From positions 248,001 to 312,000 of the forward strand of contig JANQPL010000017.1 in assembly GCA_028289425.1 (NCBI GenBank): DNA of 64,000 nt, in the 5' to 3' direction. Of this stretch, positions 54,015 to 63,604 are shown in pieces. Below the pieces are notes generated by a model. That model did not search any database. It was not told the DNA's origin and saw only the letters and a list, made by a program, of their open reading frames with translations. Position numbers and translations under genes: made by a program. Every line of letters begins with the position of its first letter. Positions within the stretch are counted from its first letter, which is position 1. Source of the stretch: Alphaproteobacteria bacterium (GTDB lineage: Bacteria > Pseudomonadota > Alphaproteobacteria > JANQMY01).

Positions 54015-55223
54015 ATGACGGACGCGGCCGCACAGCAAAAGACGCTCAAAGACCGCCTCTTTACAATCCTTGAAGCAGGCAAAACCGAAGATCGGCCAAG
54101 TGCCATTTTCGATGCCTTCATGGTGACCCTCATTCTGCTGAACGCGGTGGCGTTTTCCGCCGAAACCGTCGAAGAAATTTACGCGGTCTACGGCCCGCAA
54201 CTGGAAGCCTTCAACGTCGTCTCCGTGCTGATCTTCACGGTGGAATATGCGGCCCGGTTATGGGTTTGTACGGAGCATGCGCCGCTCAAACGCTTCGGGC
54301 CCATTGAAGCGCGCCTGCGGTTTTCCCTGCGGCCCGCCATGATCGTCGACCTGCTGGCGATCTTGCCATATTATTTGGCCATGTTCTTCACCATCGATTT
54401 GCGGGTGCTGCGCCTCTTCCGATTGGTGCGCTTGCTCAAGCTCGCCCGTTTCTCCCCGGCGCTTGTCACCTTGCGCAACGTGTTCGTGGAAGAACGCCGG
54501 GCTTTGTTCGGCGCGCTGGTGGTGATGATGTCGCTGTTGCTGGTGTCGTCCACCCTCATGTATTTCGCCGAGCGCGAAATCCAGCCCGACGCCTTCGGCA
54601 GCGTGCCGGCCGCCATGTGGTGGGCGCTGGCAACACTCACCACGGTGGGCTATGGCGACGTGGTGCCGTTGACGGTGTTGGGCAAACTACTCGGCGGTGC
54701 GGTGATGGTGTTGGGCCTTGGCATGTTTGCGCTCCCCATCGGTATTATCGCGACGGGATATGTAAACGAGGCCCATCGCCGCGAATTCGTGGTGACCTGG
54801 GGCATGGTCGCCCGCGTGCCGCTGTTTTCGAAACTCGACGCCATGGAAATTGCCGAGATCACCAAAATTCTGGAATCGCGCGTGGTGCCCGCCGGCGAAT
54901 TGATCGTGCACAATGGCGATCAGGCCGAACGGCTCTACTTCATTTCGTCCGGCGAAGTGGATGTGCGCTTCCGGGGCAAGACCATCAAATTGTCCGACGG
55001 CGATTTTTTCGGCGAGATTGCGCTCATCAAAGAGAGCACCCATCAGGCGGACATTCTGGCCTGCACCCGGTGCAATCTGTTGCTGATCGAATCGGATTCA
55101 TTTTCGCGGCTGATGCGCCGCAATCCGGAACTGCGCGACGCCGTGATCGAAGTTGCCGATCAGCGATTAGAGCTTGCCAATTTGAGCGAAGTGGGCGACC
55201 CGGCAATCGAACAAAAGGTATAA
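54015..55223 (+). CDS. Voltage-sensor-type potassium channel with CNMP-binding-like domain
   Basis: A 402-residue membrane protein with six transmembrane segments. The S4-like segment has regularly spaced arginines (DLRVLRLFRLVRLLKLARF), and the pore has the K+ filter TTVGYGD. A C-terminal cyclic-nucleotide-binding fold begins near residue 275 (VARVPLFSKLDAMEIAEITK) and includes FFGEIALI. At the position of the phosphate-binding Arg of that family (usually P-R-x-A) it reads STHQADILA, so nucleotide binding may be lost or altered. It lies 45 bases after alaS, same strand. Probably a potassium channel of the inner membrane. Confidence 0.82.
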   Translation: MTDAAAQQKTLKDRLFTILEAGKTEDRPSAIFDAFMVTLILLNAVAFSAETVEEIYAVYGPQLEAFNVVSVLIFTVEYAARLWVCTEHAPLKRFGPIEARLRFSLRPAMIVDLLAILPYYLAMFFTIDLRVLRLFRLVRLLKLARFSPALVTLRNVFVEERRALFGALVVMMSLLLVSSTLMYFAEREIQPDAFGSVPAAMWWALATLTTVGYGDVVPLTVLGKLLGGAVMVLGLGMFALPIGIIATGYVNEAHRREFVVTWGMVARVPLFSKLDAMEIAEITKILESRVVPAGELIVHNGDQAERLYFISSGEVDVRFRGKTIKLSDGDFFGEIALIKESTHQADILACTRCNLLLIESDSFSRLMRRNPELRDAVIEVADQRLELANLSEVGDPAIEQKV

Positions 55224-55231
55224 GGCGAAAG

Positions 55232-56446
55232 TTACGACAGCGCCTTCTGCAGGTTCTCGTCCACCTTGTCGAGGAAGCCGGTGGTGGATAGCCATTTCTG
55301 TTCCGAGCCCACAAGCAGCGCCAAATCTTTTGTCATGTAACCGCTTTCCACCGTGCTCACGCACACCTTCTCGAGCGTGTTGGCGAATTGCTCCAACGGC
55401 GCGTTGCCGTCGAGCTTAGCGCGGTGGGCGAGGCCTCTGGTCCACGCAAAGATCGATGCAATGGAATTGGTGGATGTTTCTTCGCCACGTTGATGCGCGC
55501 GGAAGTGTCGGGTCACCGTGCCGTGGGCCGCTTCGGATTCCACCGTCCGGCCGTCGGGGGAGCGCAGCACGCTGGTCATCAAACCAAGAGAGCCGAAACC
55601 TTGCGCCACCGTGTCCGACTGCACGTCGCCGTCATAGTTTTTGCACGCCCAAATAAATTCGCCGCTCCATTTCAATGCAGCGGCAACCATATCGTCGATC
55701 AATCTGTGTTCGTAGCCAATGCCTTTTGCTTCGAACTGCTCTTTGAATTCCGCGTCGAACACTTCTTGGAACAGATCTTTGAAGCGGCCGTCATAGGCCT
55801 TCAGGATCGTGTTCTTTGTGGACATGTAAACCGGCCATCCGCGGTCGAGACCGAAATGCATGCACGCACGGGCAAAGTCCCGTATGGACTCATCCAAATT
55901 GTACATGCCCAGGGCAACGCCGCCGCCGGGGAAGTCGAACACATCGAATTCCATCTTTTCGCCGCCATCTTCCGGCGTGAACGTCATGGTCAGTTTGCCT
56001 TTGCCCGGCACGACAAAATCGGTGGCGCGGTATTGGTCGCCAAAGGCGTGACGGCCGATCACGATCGGCGCGGTCCATCCCGGCACCAGGCGCGGCACGT
56101 TGCGGCAGATAATTGGCTCACGGAAAACCGTGCCCCCCAAAATGTTCCGGATGGTGCCGTTGGGCGAACGCCACATCTTTTTGAGGCCGAATTCTTCAAC
56201 GCGCGCTTCGTCGGGTGTGATGGTCGCGCATTTGACACCGACCCCGTACTCTTTAATCGCTTCGGCCGCGTCAATGGTGATTTGATCGTCTGTCTCGTCT
56301 CTCGCTTCGACACCCAGATCGTAATATTTAAGGTCGATGTCCAAATAGGGATGAATGAACTTCTGTTTAATGAGGTCCCAAATGATCCGGGTCATCTCAT
56401 CGCCATCGAGTTCGACGACCGGGTTTTCCACTTTAATCTTGCTCAT
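55232..56446 (-). CDS. icd: NADP-dependent isocitrate dehydrogenase
   Basis: A 404-residue TCA-cycle enzyme of the homodimeric subfamily found in alphaproteobacteria and eukaryotes. It converts isocitrate to 2-oxoglutarate. Motifs: [20 protein letters not shown] at the start, [20 protein letters not shown] near residue 93, [20 protein letters not shown] near 268, [11 protein letters not shown], and [20 protein letters not shown]. It is convergent with the channel gene, with only eight bases between their ends. Confidence 0.97.
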   Translation of the reverse strand: MSKIKVENPVVELDGDEMTRIIWDLIKQKFIHPYLDIDLKYYDLGVEARDETDDQITIDAAEAIKEYGVGVKCATITPDEARVEEFGLKKMWRSPNGTIRNILGGTVFREPIICRNVPRLVPGWTAPIVIGRHAFGDQYRATDFVVPGKGKLTMTFTPEDGGEKMEFDVFDFPGGGVALGMYNLDESIRDFARACMHFGLDRGWPVYMSTKNTILKAYDGRFKDLFQEVFDAEFKEQFEAKGIGYEHRLIDDMVAAALKWSGEFIWACKNYDGDVQSDTVAQGFGSLGLMTSVLRSPDGRTVESEAAHGTVTRHFRAHQRGEETSTNSIASIFAWTRGLAHRAKLDGNAPLEQFANTLEKVCVSTVESGYMTKDLALLVGSEQKWLSTTGFLDKVDENLQKALS

Positions 56447-56616
56447 GAAAGGGCCTCACAAAGCTGATCTGTCTTTTTTCATACCAAAATGCGCTGCGGG
56501 AGGGGCAGCGCGTACGGCGAGAGATTCACCCTATAGCACCGTAAAAGACTTGGTAAAAGGGCAGGGTGTGCGGTGATGTGCCAAAGGGACAAAAACAAGC
56601 CAGGGACAAGGAGTTT

Positions 56617-57387
56617 ATGGCGGGAACGGATAGAAGCGTGGCGGCGGCCGTCGGTGGACCGGCGGTCATTCTGGTCGATCCGCAAATGGGCGAAAACATC
56701 GGCGCAACGGCGCGTGCCATGTACAATTTTGGGCTCGTCGATCTGCGCATAGTGCGTCCGCGGGATGGTTGGCCGAATTCCAGGGCAATTGCCAATGCGT
56801 CCGGTGCCACGCCGGTGATCGAGCGCGTGCGCACATTCGATGATGTGCCGTCGGCGATTGCGGATCTGCATCACGTGTTTGCCGCCACGGCACGTCCGCG
56901 GGACATGGTGAAACAAGTGCTGACACCCCGCGGCGCGGCGGAAGCAATTAGGGAAAACGAGAAACGCAAGCTTTCCAGCGGCATTTTGTTGGGCGGCGAA
57001 CGTGCCGGTCTTTCAAATGACGATCTGGTGCTTGCAAAAAGCATCATCACCATCCCCACAAACCCATCCTTTGCGTCGCTGAATTTAGCGCAAGCAGCCC
57101 TTCTCATCGCTTACGAGTGGTTTTCGACCGCCGATGAAACGCCGCACGCGTTCGTTTCGGATTTTGAGACGCGTCCCGCCAACGGGCACGAAATGAACGG
57201 GTTGTTCGAGCATTTGGAGCGTGAATTGTCGGCGTCCGGCTTTCTTCATCCGCCCGAGAAGACGCCAACCATGGTGCGCAACATTCGCAACATGCTTCAC
57301 CGCGCAAACCTGACGGAACAGGACGTGCGCACATTGCGGGGAATGATCGCTTCATTGGCACAGAGACGAAACACGGAGCCCACATAA
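56617..57387 (+). CDS. TrmJ-type tRNA/rRNA 2'-O-methyltransferase
   Basis: A 256-residue SpoU/TrmH-family (SPOUT) enzyme. AVILVDPQMGENIGATARAM (motif 1), GILLGGERAGLSNDDLVLAK (motif 2), and IITIPTNPSFASLNLAQAAL (motif 3) are complete. TrmJ methylates position 32 of tRNAs; the long C-terminal extension (about 80 residues) fits TrmJ rather than TrmH. AAGGAG five bases before the ATG fixes the start at 56617. Confidence 0.85.
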   Translation: MAGTDRSVAAAVGGPAVILVDPQMGENIGATARAMYNFGLVDLRIVRPRDGWPNSRAIANASGATPVIERVRTFDDVPSAIADLHHVFAATARPRDMVKQVLTPRGAAEAIRENEKRKLSSGILLGGERAGLSNDDLVLAKSIITIPTNPSFASLNLAQAALLIAYEWFSTADETPHAFVSDFETRPANGHEMNGLFEHLERELSASGFLHPPEKTPTMVRNIRNMLHRANLTEQDVRTLRGMIASLAQRRNTEPT

Positions 57388-57528
57388 CGTAATCGTTAAC
57401 GCCTTTGCACCTATGCTTACAAACAATGTGTGTTGACGTGGCGTGCTATGAAAAAGCAGCGCAGATGTACTTGGCAAAAGCTTTATGCGGTGCGTTGTCC
57501 GATTTTTCTTGACTTGAGTGCTAAATGT

Positions 57529-57556
57529 TTGACATGCGTTAATTTGTTCGTATAGT
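57529..57556 (+). promoter_or_regulatory. Sigma-70-type promoter of rpsD
   Basis: TTGACA (57529-57534), 16 bases, TATAGT (57551-57556), a near-consensus pair 65 bases upstream of the rpsD ATG. Confidence 0.65.
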
Positions 57557-57568
57557 ACGCGCCTTTTG

Positions 57569-57601
57569 ACGGGCGGCGATCCAACGGCGCCCGTGTTTTT
57601 T
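57569..57601 (+). terminator. Terminator-like hairpin in rpsD leader
   Basis: ACGGGCG (57569-57575) pairs with CGCCCGT (57588-57594), followed by G and six T residues, between the predicted transcription start and the ATG at 57622. A hairpin with a T-run inside the leader suggests attenuation or S4 autoregulation. Confidence 0.55.
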
Positions 57602-57621
57602 AACAGACAATCGGTTCACAA

Positions 57622-58239
57622 ATGTCGAGAAGACAGAACGCAAAATATAAGATCGACCGCCGGCTGGGCGAAAACATTTGGGGACGCCCCAAAAGCCCGG
57701 TGAACAGGCGAGAATACGGTCCCGGTCAACACGGACAGCGACGCCGTTCAAAACTGTCGGACTTCGGCACCCAGTTGCAAGCAAAGCAAAAGCTCAAAGG
57801 CCATTACGGCAACATCACCGAGAAACAGTTTCGCCGAATCTATGAAGAAGCCGTGCGCCGCCGTGGCGATACTGGCGAGAATTTGGTCGGGTTGCTGGAG
57901 CGCCGTTTGGACGCCGTGGTTTACCGCTCCAAATTCGTGCCCACCGTGTTCGCCGCGCGCCAATTCATTAACCATGGCCACGTCACGGTAAATGGACAAC
58001 GCGTCAACATTTCCAGTTATCGGGTGCGCGAAGGCGACGTGGTGGAAGTAAAAGAAAAATCCCGTCAGATGCCTCTGGTGTTGGAAGCCGCCCAAAGTCC
58101 GGAACGCGATACGCCGGATTATTTGGACGTGGACTACGATAAGATGAAATCCACATTCGTCCGTGTCCCGAAGTTGAATGACGTGCCGTATCCGGTGCAC
58201 ATGGAACCGAATCTGGTCATCGAATTCTATTCGCGGTAA
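57622..58239 (+). CDS. rpsD: 30S ribosomal protein S4
   Basis: A 205-residue small-subunit protein that nucleates 16S rRNA assembly. Start [20 protein letters not shown]; the S4 RNA-binding domain includes [20 protein letters not shown], then [20 protein letters not shown], and [16 protein letters not shown]. Normal length. A strong terminator follows its stop. Confidence 0.98.
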   Translation: MSRRQNAKYKIDRRLGENIWGRPKSPVNRREYGPGQHGQRRRSKLSDFGTQLQAKQKLKGHYGNITEKQFRRIYEEAVRRRGDTGENLVGLLERRLDAVVYRSKFVPTVFAARQFINHGHVTVNGQRVNISSYRVREGDVVEVKEKSRQMPLVLEAAQSPERDTPDYLDVDYDKMKSTFVRVPKLNDVPYPVHMEPNLVIEFYSR

Positions 58240-58257
58240 TCAGCGGAACGATTTCAG

Positions 58258-58290
58258 AAAAAAGGGCCACCCAATTGGGTGGCCTTTTTT
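58258..58290. terminator. Bidirectional terminator between rpsD and grxD
   Basis: A perfect 8-bp stem GGCCACCC-AATT-GGGTGGCC flanked by six A residues and six T residues, so it works on both strands between convergent genes. Confidence 0.93.
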
Positions 58291-58310
58291 GTTTTGGGGG
58301 TGTTCGACCT

Positions 58311-58649
58311 TTAGGCCGCTTCGAGCGCGATGCCTTTTTCTTCCAGGAAGCCGCGCAGTTCACCTTCTTCGAACATTTCGCGCACGATATCGCAGCCGCC
58401 GACAAACTCGCCCTTCACATAGAGTTGGGGAATGGTCGGCCAGCTGGAAAATTCCTTGATCCCGTGACGAATGTCGTCATCTTCCAGCACGTTCACGCCT
58501 TTGAACTGCACGCCCAGATAGCTCAGGATCTGAACGACGGTCGATGAAAAACCGCATTGCGGAAACAAGGGGGTGCCCTTCATAAACAGCACTACGTCCT
58601 GGTCGCCAATATGCTCTTTGATTCGATCGAAAGCAGGGTTGTCACTCAT
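58311..58649 (-). CDS. grxD: Monothiol glutaredoxin GrxD
   Basis: A 112-residue CGFS-type glutaredoxin (motif PQCGFSS near residue 30) that carries or delivers Fe-S clusters, often with BolA. Other motifs: [37 protein letters not shown]. The ATG at 58649 has GAGAAAGA upstream; a TTG seven codons earlier is possible. bolA lies 83 bases upstream on the same strand. Confidence 0.95.
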   Translation of the reverse strand: MSDNPAFDRIKEHIGDQDVVLFMKGTPLFPQCGFSSTVVQILSYLGVQFKGVNVLEDDDIRHGIKEFSSWPTIPQLYVKGEFVGGCDIVREMFEEGELRGFLEEKGIALEAA

Positions 58650-58732
58650 GGTTACGTCTTTCTCGTTCAAATCCAGTTGTCAGTCTTAAATCTACACCTA
58701 GGGTGCGTGACCCGCCAGGTCAAGCATTCCAA

Positions 58733-58966
58733 TCATTCCGGGGTGCTGGTTTGCAAGGCGAGCGCGTGCAATTCTCCCCCCATCCGGCCTCTCAGCGCTT
58801 GATATACCATCTGATGCTGTTGCACGCGGGATTTTCCTTCAAAAGCGGCCGACACCACATGGGCCGCATAATGGTCGCCGTCGCCCCTCAAATCCTTGAT
58901 CGTCACCTCTGCGTCGGGCAGGGCTTCCTTGATCATTTTCTCGATTTCGACCGCTTCCATCGGCAT
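58733..58966 (-). CDS. bolA: BolA-family protein
   Basis: A 77-residue protein that pairs with monothiol glutaredoxins in Fe-S handling. [20 protein letters not shown], then [20 protein letters not shown], then [20 protein letters not shown] is the BolA pattern with the conserved His. Start MPMEAVEIE at 58966; a longer frame overlaps purL. 17 bases separate it from the purL stop, so the two may be cotranscribed. Confidence 0.93.
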   Translation of the reverse strand: MPMEAVEIEKMIKEALPDAEVTIKDLRGDGDHYAAHVVSAAFEGKSRVQQHQMVYQALRGRMGGELHALALQTSTPE

Positions 58967-58983
58967 GCGCTCGATCCTTTTTC

Positions 58984-61176
58984 TTATGACGCCATGTAAC
59001 CCGGCAGCCAATCTTCGTTTGCGGCGCGCATTTTTTCAATTGGGATGGCCGCAATACCGGGTAAATCCAATCGGTTTCCGCCGGTTAACCCTATTTGGGA
59101 CGCCGAGACGCCCGCGTCCAGGGCGCGCTTTTCGAAAGCGTCTCTTTTGTGGGTTTCGATTTCGATAATATAGCGCCCTTGATCCTCGCCAAAGAGGGTG
59201 TGCCAAAGCGCTGGGCCCTGGGGGGGCGATGTGATTTCCACCCCTATGCCGCCGGCCATGGCCATTTCGGCAAGTGCAACAATCAGTCCACCGTCGGACA
59301 CGTCATGACAGGCCAAGACAAGGCCTTCGCCGATCGCCTTGCGCACGAAATCCCCGTTCTGCTTTTCCACATCCAGCGCTACGGGCGGCGGCGGTCCCGC
59401 TTCCGATCCCAGAATTTCCCGCAAGAAGAGGCTTTGGCCGAGATGCCCCGTTGCTTCGCCGATCACATAAAGCGTGCTGCCGGTTTGCTTCAGGGCAAGG
59501 GTGACCGATTTGCGTAAGTCTTTCAGCACACCCACGCCGCCCACCGCCGGTGTTGGCGGGATCGCTTCGCCATTGGTTTCGTTGTAGAGCGATACATTGC
59601 CGGAGACGACCGGAAAGTTGAGCGCTTCGCACGCGGCGGCCATGCCCTCGATGCACCCGGCGAACTGTCCCATGATCTCGGGCCGCTCCGGATTGCCGAA
59701 GTTCAAACAATCGGTAATGGCGAGCGGGGTGGCGCCCACCGCCGTGAGATTGCGCCAGGCTTCAGCGACCGCTTGCTTACCGCCTTCGAACGGATCGGCC
59801 TTGCAATAGCGGGGCGTAACGTCTGTCGTCATGGCCAGTGCCTTTGCGCTGTCGCCCACGCGGACGATGGCCGCATCGCCGCCCGGCTTTTGGATGGTGT
59901 TTGCCATGACCGAATGATCGTATTGCTCCCAAATCCACCGCCGGCTCGCAAGATCAGGGCAGGCCAACAAGCGCAGGAGGACGGCGTCAAACGCCGACGT
60001 GTCTGGATAGCTCAGATCGCCGATGTCTTCCGCGGCTTCCGTCGCAACCCAGGGGCGCTTGTAGCTGGGGGCTTGCTCCGTCAGCGGATGAAGCGGCATG
60101 TCTGCCACCACGGCGCCGCCGTGCCGCAGCACCAAGCGGTTTGTGTCGGTGATTTGTCCGATAATCGCGAAATCGAGTTCCCACTTGCGGAAGATGTCGG
60201 CCGCGCGTTCTTCACTGCCGGGTTTCAGCACCATCAGCATGCGTTCTTGGCTTTCGGACAGCATCATTTCATAGGGCGTCATGCCGGTTTCGCGTGTCGG
60301 TACCTGATCAAGATCAAGCTCGATCCCGACCTGGCCCTTACTGGCCATTTCCACGGACGACGAGGTAAGGCCCGCTGCACCCATATCTTGAATGGCGACA
60401 ATGGCGTCGCCGGACATGAGCTCCAGGCATGCCTCCAGCAGCAGCTTTTCCGTAAACGGATCACCGACTTGAACAGTGGGCCGCTTTTCTTCCGACTGAT
60501 CGTCGAATTCAGCGGACGCCATGGTCGCGCCATGGATGCCGTCGCGCCCGGTTTTGGATCCCACATAGACCACCGGATTGCCCACACCGGCGGCGGCCGA
60601 GTAAAAAATACGGTCGGCCTTGGCGACCCCCACGGTCATGGCATTGACCAAAATGTTGCCATTATAGCCCGGGTGAAAATTCACCTCGCCACCCACTGTG
60701 GGCACACCCATGCAATTGCCGTAGCCGCCAATCCCGGAAACAACGCCCCCCACCAGGTAACGCGTTTTGGGATGGTCGGGCGCCCCGAACCGAAGCGCGT
60801 TGAGATTGGCGACCGGCCGCGCGCCCATGGTGAACACGTCGCGCATGATGCCGCCCACGCCGGTGGCGGCGCCTTGATAAGGTTCGATAAAGGAAGGGTG
60901 GTTGTGGCTTTCCATTTTGAACACGGCCGCATCGCCATCGCCGATGTCGACAATGCCCGCATTCTCACCGGGGCCTTGGATCACTTGCGGGCCGCTCGTG
61001 GGAAGTTTTTTGAGCCAAACGCGGGATGATTTGTACGAGCAGTGCTCGCTCCACATCACCGAAAAAATGCCAAGCTCGGTGATGTTCGGTGTGCGCCCCA
61101 TATGCTTGACGACCAAATCATATTCGTCGTCGGACAGGCCGTGGTCTCGAACGAGTTCCTTCGTAATTTCCGTCAC
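58984..61176 (-). CDS. purL: Phosphoribosylformylglycinamidine synthase large subunit PurL
   Basis: A 730-residue small-type PurL, which needs PurQ and PurS to form FGAM from FGAR, glutamine and ATP. Motifs: [20 protein letters not shown] near residue 37, [19 protein letters not shown] near 92, [20 protein letters not shown] near 264, and [20 protein letters not shown] near 635. The GTG start overlaps the purQ stop by four bases (GTGA). Confidence 0.97.
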   Translation of the reverse strand: MTEITKELVRDHGLSDDEYDLVVKHMGRTPNITELGIFSVMWSEHCSYKSSRVWLKKLPTSGPQVIQGPGENAGIVDIGDGDAAVFKMESHNHPSFIEPYQGAATGVGGIMRDVFTMGARPVANLNALRFGAPDHPKTRYLVGGVVSGIGGYGNCMGVPTVGGEVNFHPGYNGNILVNAMTVGVAKADRIFYSAAAGVGNPVVYVGSKTGRDGIHGATMASAEFDDQSEEKRPTVQVGDPFTEKLLLEACLELMSGDAIVAIQDMGAAGLTSSSVEMASKGQVGIELDLDQVPTRETGMTPYEMMLSESQERMLMVLKPGSEERAADIFRKWELDFAIIGQITDTNRLVLRHGGAVVADMPLHPLTEQAPSYKRPWVATEAAEDIGDLSYPDTSAFDAVLLRLLACPDLASRRWIWEQYDHSVMANTIQKPGGDAAIVRVGDSAKALAMTTDVTPRYCKADPFEGGKQAVAEAWRNLTAVGATPLAITDCLNFGNPERPEIMGQFAGCIEGMAAACEALNFPVVSGNVSLYNETNGEAIPPTPAVGGVGVLKDLRKSVTLALKQTGSTLYVIGEATGHLGQSLFLREILGSEAGPPPPVALDVEKQNGDFVRKAIGEGLVLACHDVSDGGLIVALAEMAMAGGIGVEITSPPQGPALWHTLFGEDQGRYIIEIETHKRDAFEKRALDAGVSASQIGLTGGNRLDLPGIAAIPIEKMRAANEDWLPGYMAS

Positions 61177-61862
61177 GATAGTGCGTCCAACAGGCTTCTG
61201 AACAACGGTAGTCCATCGATGCCGCCGTGAGCATCGTCTACGGCGCGTTCGGGATGGGGCATCATGCCAAGCACATTTCCGCGGCCGTTGATTAACCCTG
61301 CAATGTTGCGCCGCGCGCCGTTGGGATTGGCGTCTTCCGTGATGTCAGCGTTTTCGTCCGCATACCGAAAAACAATCTGTCCGCTGCCCTCAAGATCGTC
61401 GAGCACTTGGTCGGACGCGAAGTAATTGCCCTCGTGATGGGCAACGGGAATACGCAAAAGCGCGTCGTTTTCATAGTGGCGCGTGAACACGGTGTCTGTG
61501 CGTTCGGTTTTAAGGTGCACGTCCCGGCAGACAAAATGCACATTGGCGTTGGGCAGCATGGCGCCCGGCAGCAATCCGGTTTCAAGCAAGATCTGGAAGC
61601 CGTTGCAAATGCCCAGCACATGGGTGCCGGCGCCGGCGCGGCGGACAACATCTGCCATGATCGCGGTTTTGGCCGCCATGGCGCCGCATCTTAAATAGTC
61701 GCCATAAGAAAAGCCGCCGGGTAAGACGATCAAATCCACTTCCGGCAGCGCGCTGTCTGCGTGCCACACCATGTGCGGCGCCGTGCCCGTTACTTTTTCA
61801 AGGGCGCGTGCCACGTCTTGATCGCAGTTCGATGCGGGAAAAACCACCACGGCTGATCGCAT
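61173..61862 (-). CDS. purQ: Phosphoribosylformylglycinamidine synthase glutaminase PurQ
   Basis: A 229-residue class I glutamine amidotransferase subunit. Nucleophile Cys in [12 protein letters not shown], oxyanion motif [15 protein letters not shown], and the His/Glu pair in [11 protein letters not shown]. Four bases separate it from purS. Confidence 0.97.
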   Translation of the reverse strand: MRSAVVVFPASNCDQDVARALEKVTGTAPHMVWHADSALPEVDLIVLPGGFSYGDYLRCGAMAAKTAIMADVVRRAGAGTHVLGICNGFQILLETGLLPGAMLPNANVHFVCRDVHLKTERTDTVFTRHYENDALLRIPVAHHEGNYFASDQVLDDLEGSGQIVFRYADENADITEDANPNGARRNIAGLINGRGNVLGMMPHPERAVDDAHGGIDGLPLFRSLLDALS

Positions 61863-61866
61863 GGGG

Positions 61867-62109
61867 CTACCCTTCGATTTCGATGTCGTAGTCTTCGATC
61901 ACCGTGTTGGCGAGAAGCTTTTGGCACATATCGTCCACTTGGGCCTTGGCCGCGCCTGCATCGCCGGGGGCCAAGTCGACTTCGAGGAATTTGCCCTGAC
62001 GAACGCCGGCCACATTATCGAAGCCAAGGGCCTTCAAAGCGTTTTCGATGGCTTTGCCTTGCGGGTCCAGCACGCCGTTTTTGAGAGTTACATGGATGCG
62101 TGCTTTCAT
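61867..62109 (-). CDS. purS: Phosphoribosylformylglycinamidine synthase subunit PurS
   Basis: An 80-residue small subunit that bridges PurL and Pur[21 protein letters not shown], then [20 protein letters not shown] is the PurS signature. It overlaps the purC stop by four bases. Confidence 0.96.
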   Translation of the reverse strand: MKARIHVTLKNGVLDPQGKAIENALKALGFDNVAGVRQGKFLEVDLAPGDAGAAKAQVDDMCQKLLANTVIEDYDIEIEG

Positions 62110-62870
62110 TTCACCAACATGGGCCCCCGCCGTTTCGATTGATTTCCCTCCGGCATGATGCCCAGCCTTTGGGCGACTTCTTGATAGGCTTCGGTAACAC
62201 CGCCCAGATCGCGGCGGAATCGGTCTTTGTCCAGCTTTTCGTTGGTTTCAACGTCCCACAGGCGGCACGAATCCGGGCTGATCTCATCGGCAAGGACGAT
62301 GCGCATGGTTTCGTTGTCCCACAGGCGGCCGAACTCCAGCTTGAAGTCGACCAACCGAATGCTGATGCCGAGAAACAAGCCGATCAGAAAATCGTTGATG
62401 CGCAACGACAATGCCATGATGTCGTCTATTTCCTGAGGTGTCGCCCATCCAAAGGCCGTGATGTGTTCTTCCGATACGATGGGATCGCCCAGCTCATCCG
62501 ACTTGTAATAGAACTCAATGATCGAGCGGGGCAGTTGAGTGCCTTCCGGAATGCCAAGCCGTTTAGTGATCGACCCCGCCGCCACATTGCGCACCACCAC
62601 TTCGATCGGCACGATTTCCACTTCGCGGATCAGTTGCTCTCTCATATTGAGCCTGCGCACGAAATGGGTGGGCACGCCGATATTGTGCAACTGCGTCATA
62701 ATGTATTCGGAAATCCGATTGTTCAGCACGCCTTTGCCTTCAATCGTGGCACTCTTCTTATTGTCGAAGGCGGTGACATCGTCTTTGAAGTGCTGCACCA
62801 AGGTGCCAGGTTCCGGTCCTTCGTACAGAACCTTTGCTTTGCCTTCATAAACACGTCTGCGTCGAGCCAT
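62106..62870 (-). CDS. purC: SAICAR synthetase PurC
   Basis: A 254-residue enzyme that joins aspartate to [64 protein letters not shown], and [20 protein letters not shown] are diagnostic. ATG 62870 has AAAGAG upstream; a longer frame to 62942 lacks conserved sequence. It is first of purC-purS-purQ-purL, possibly with bolA and grxD downstream. Confidence 0.96.
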   Translation of the reverse strand: MARRRRVYEGKAKVLYEGPEPGTLVQHFKDDVTAFDNKKSATIEGKGVLNNRISEYIMTQLHNIGVPTHFVRRLNMREQLIREVEIVPIEVVVRNVAAGSITKRLGIPEGTQLPRSIIEFYYKSDELGDPIVSEEHITAFGWATPQEIDDIMALSLRINDFLIGLFLGISIRLVDFKLEFGRLWDNETMRIVLADEISPDSCRLWDVETNEKLDKDRFRRDLGGVTEAYQEVAQRLGIMPEGNQSKRRGPMLVK

Positions 62871-63256
62871 GTGCTCTTTCCCGTTCAGCGAAGCCGAAGA
62901 GCCGAAATCTGTGTCAGTCCGGCCTGCTCCGATCAAAAACAAAAACCCCCCAGTACAAAAGAAAAGGGGGGCGGGCGGTCAGATTGTCATGCATAGAATC
63001 ATCTACTGGGGATTCTTAGCGACCCTATCGCAAGGCGTCCCTGGATACAATCGCGCATGTTCTTGGAGGGCCAATACAGCGTCTCCATTAATCACAATGT
63101 ACTTTAAAATAAGTCACTAAACCACCATATCTATTTAGTAATAGTATTCGTACTTGCGCGGAGATTGCTGCGCTGTTTACTAAGAGGTCTTGGGCCGCGC
63201 CCACATCGGAAATCGCAGTGCAAATGGTGGATTTGCCTTATTTGGAGTAGCTATTA
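62871..63256. other. 386-bp gap upstream of purC and DUF1476 gene
   Basis: Contains a stem CCCCCC (62946-62951) with GGGGGG (62966-62971) just upstream of purC, an A+T-rich stretch (63080-63160) with ACTAAA/TTTAGT arms, and probably both divergent promoters. I see no riboswitch that I can name. Short open frames here are not credible genes. Confidence 0.4.
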
Positions 63257-63577
63257 ATGGCCAGTTTCGACGACAGGAAAAAAGGGTTTGAGAACAAGTT
63301 TGCTCACGATGAGGAGCTCAGGTTCAAGGCAACGGCACGGCGCAACAAGCTGCTTGGATTGTGGGCTGCCGAGAAGCTTGGCCTGTCCGGCGACGAAGCG
63401 GAAGCCTATGCCAAAGAGGTGGTGAAATCGGACTTCGAGGAGCCGGGCGACGAAGATGTGTTCCGCAAGGTGCGCGGCGATATGGACGCCAAGAATGTGG
63501 AGGTGTCGGACCATCAAATCAGGCGCGAGATGGAACAACTTCTTTCCGTCGCAATGCAGCAAATCTCAAAAGAATAA
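63257..63577 (+). CDS. DUF1476 protein
   Basis: A 106-residue helical protein of a family conserved in alphaproteobacteria, usually beside purine genes. FDDRKKGFENKFAHDEELRF, then KATARRNKLLGLWAAEKLGL is the conserved N-terminus. The related Paracoccus zeta protein inhibits the F1-ATPase, so an inhibitor role is possible; this is family knowledge, not seen here. Ends 27 bases before the purB end, convergent. Confidence 0.88.
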   Translation: MASFDDRKKGFENKFAHDEELRFKATARRNKLLGLWAAEKLGLSGDEAEAYAKEVVKSDFEEPGDEDVFRKVRGDMDAKNVEVSDHQIRREMEQLLSVAMQQISKE

Positions 63578-63604
63578 CGCTGCACCGAACGAGTCGGCGT
63601 GCAA

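Noticed and set aside
59773-61029. 418-codon open frame antisense to purL
   Set aside because: Fully inside purL and His/Ala-rich; no conserved sequence.
62834-63120. Short open frames upstream of purC
   Set aside because: They overlap the purC start and an A+T-rich control region and contain no recognisable protein pattern.
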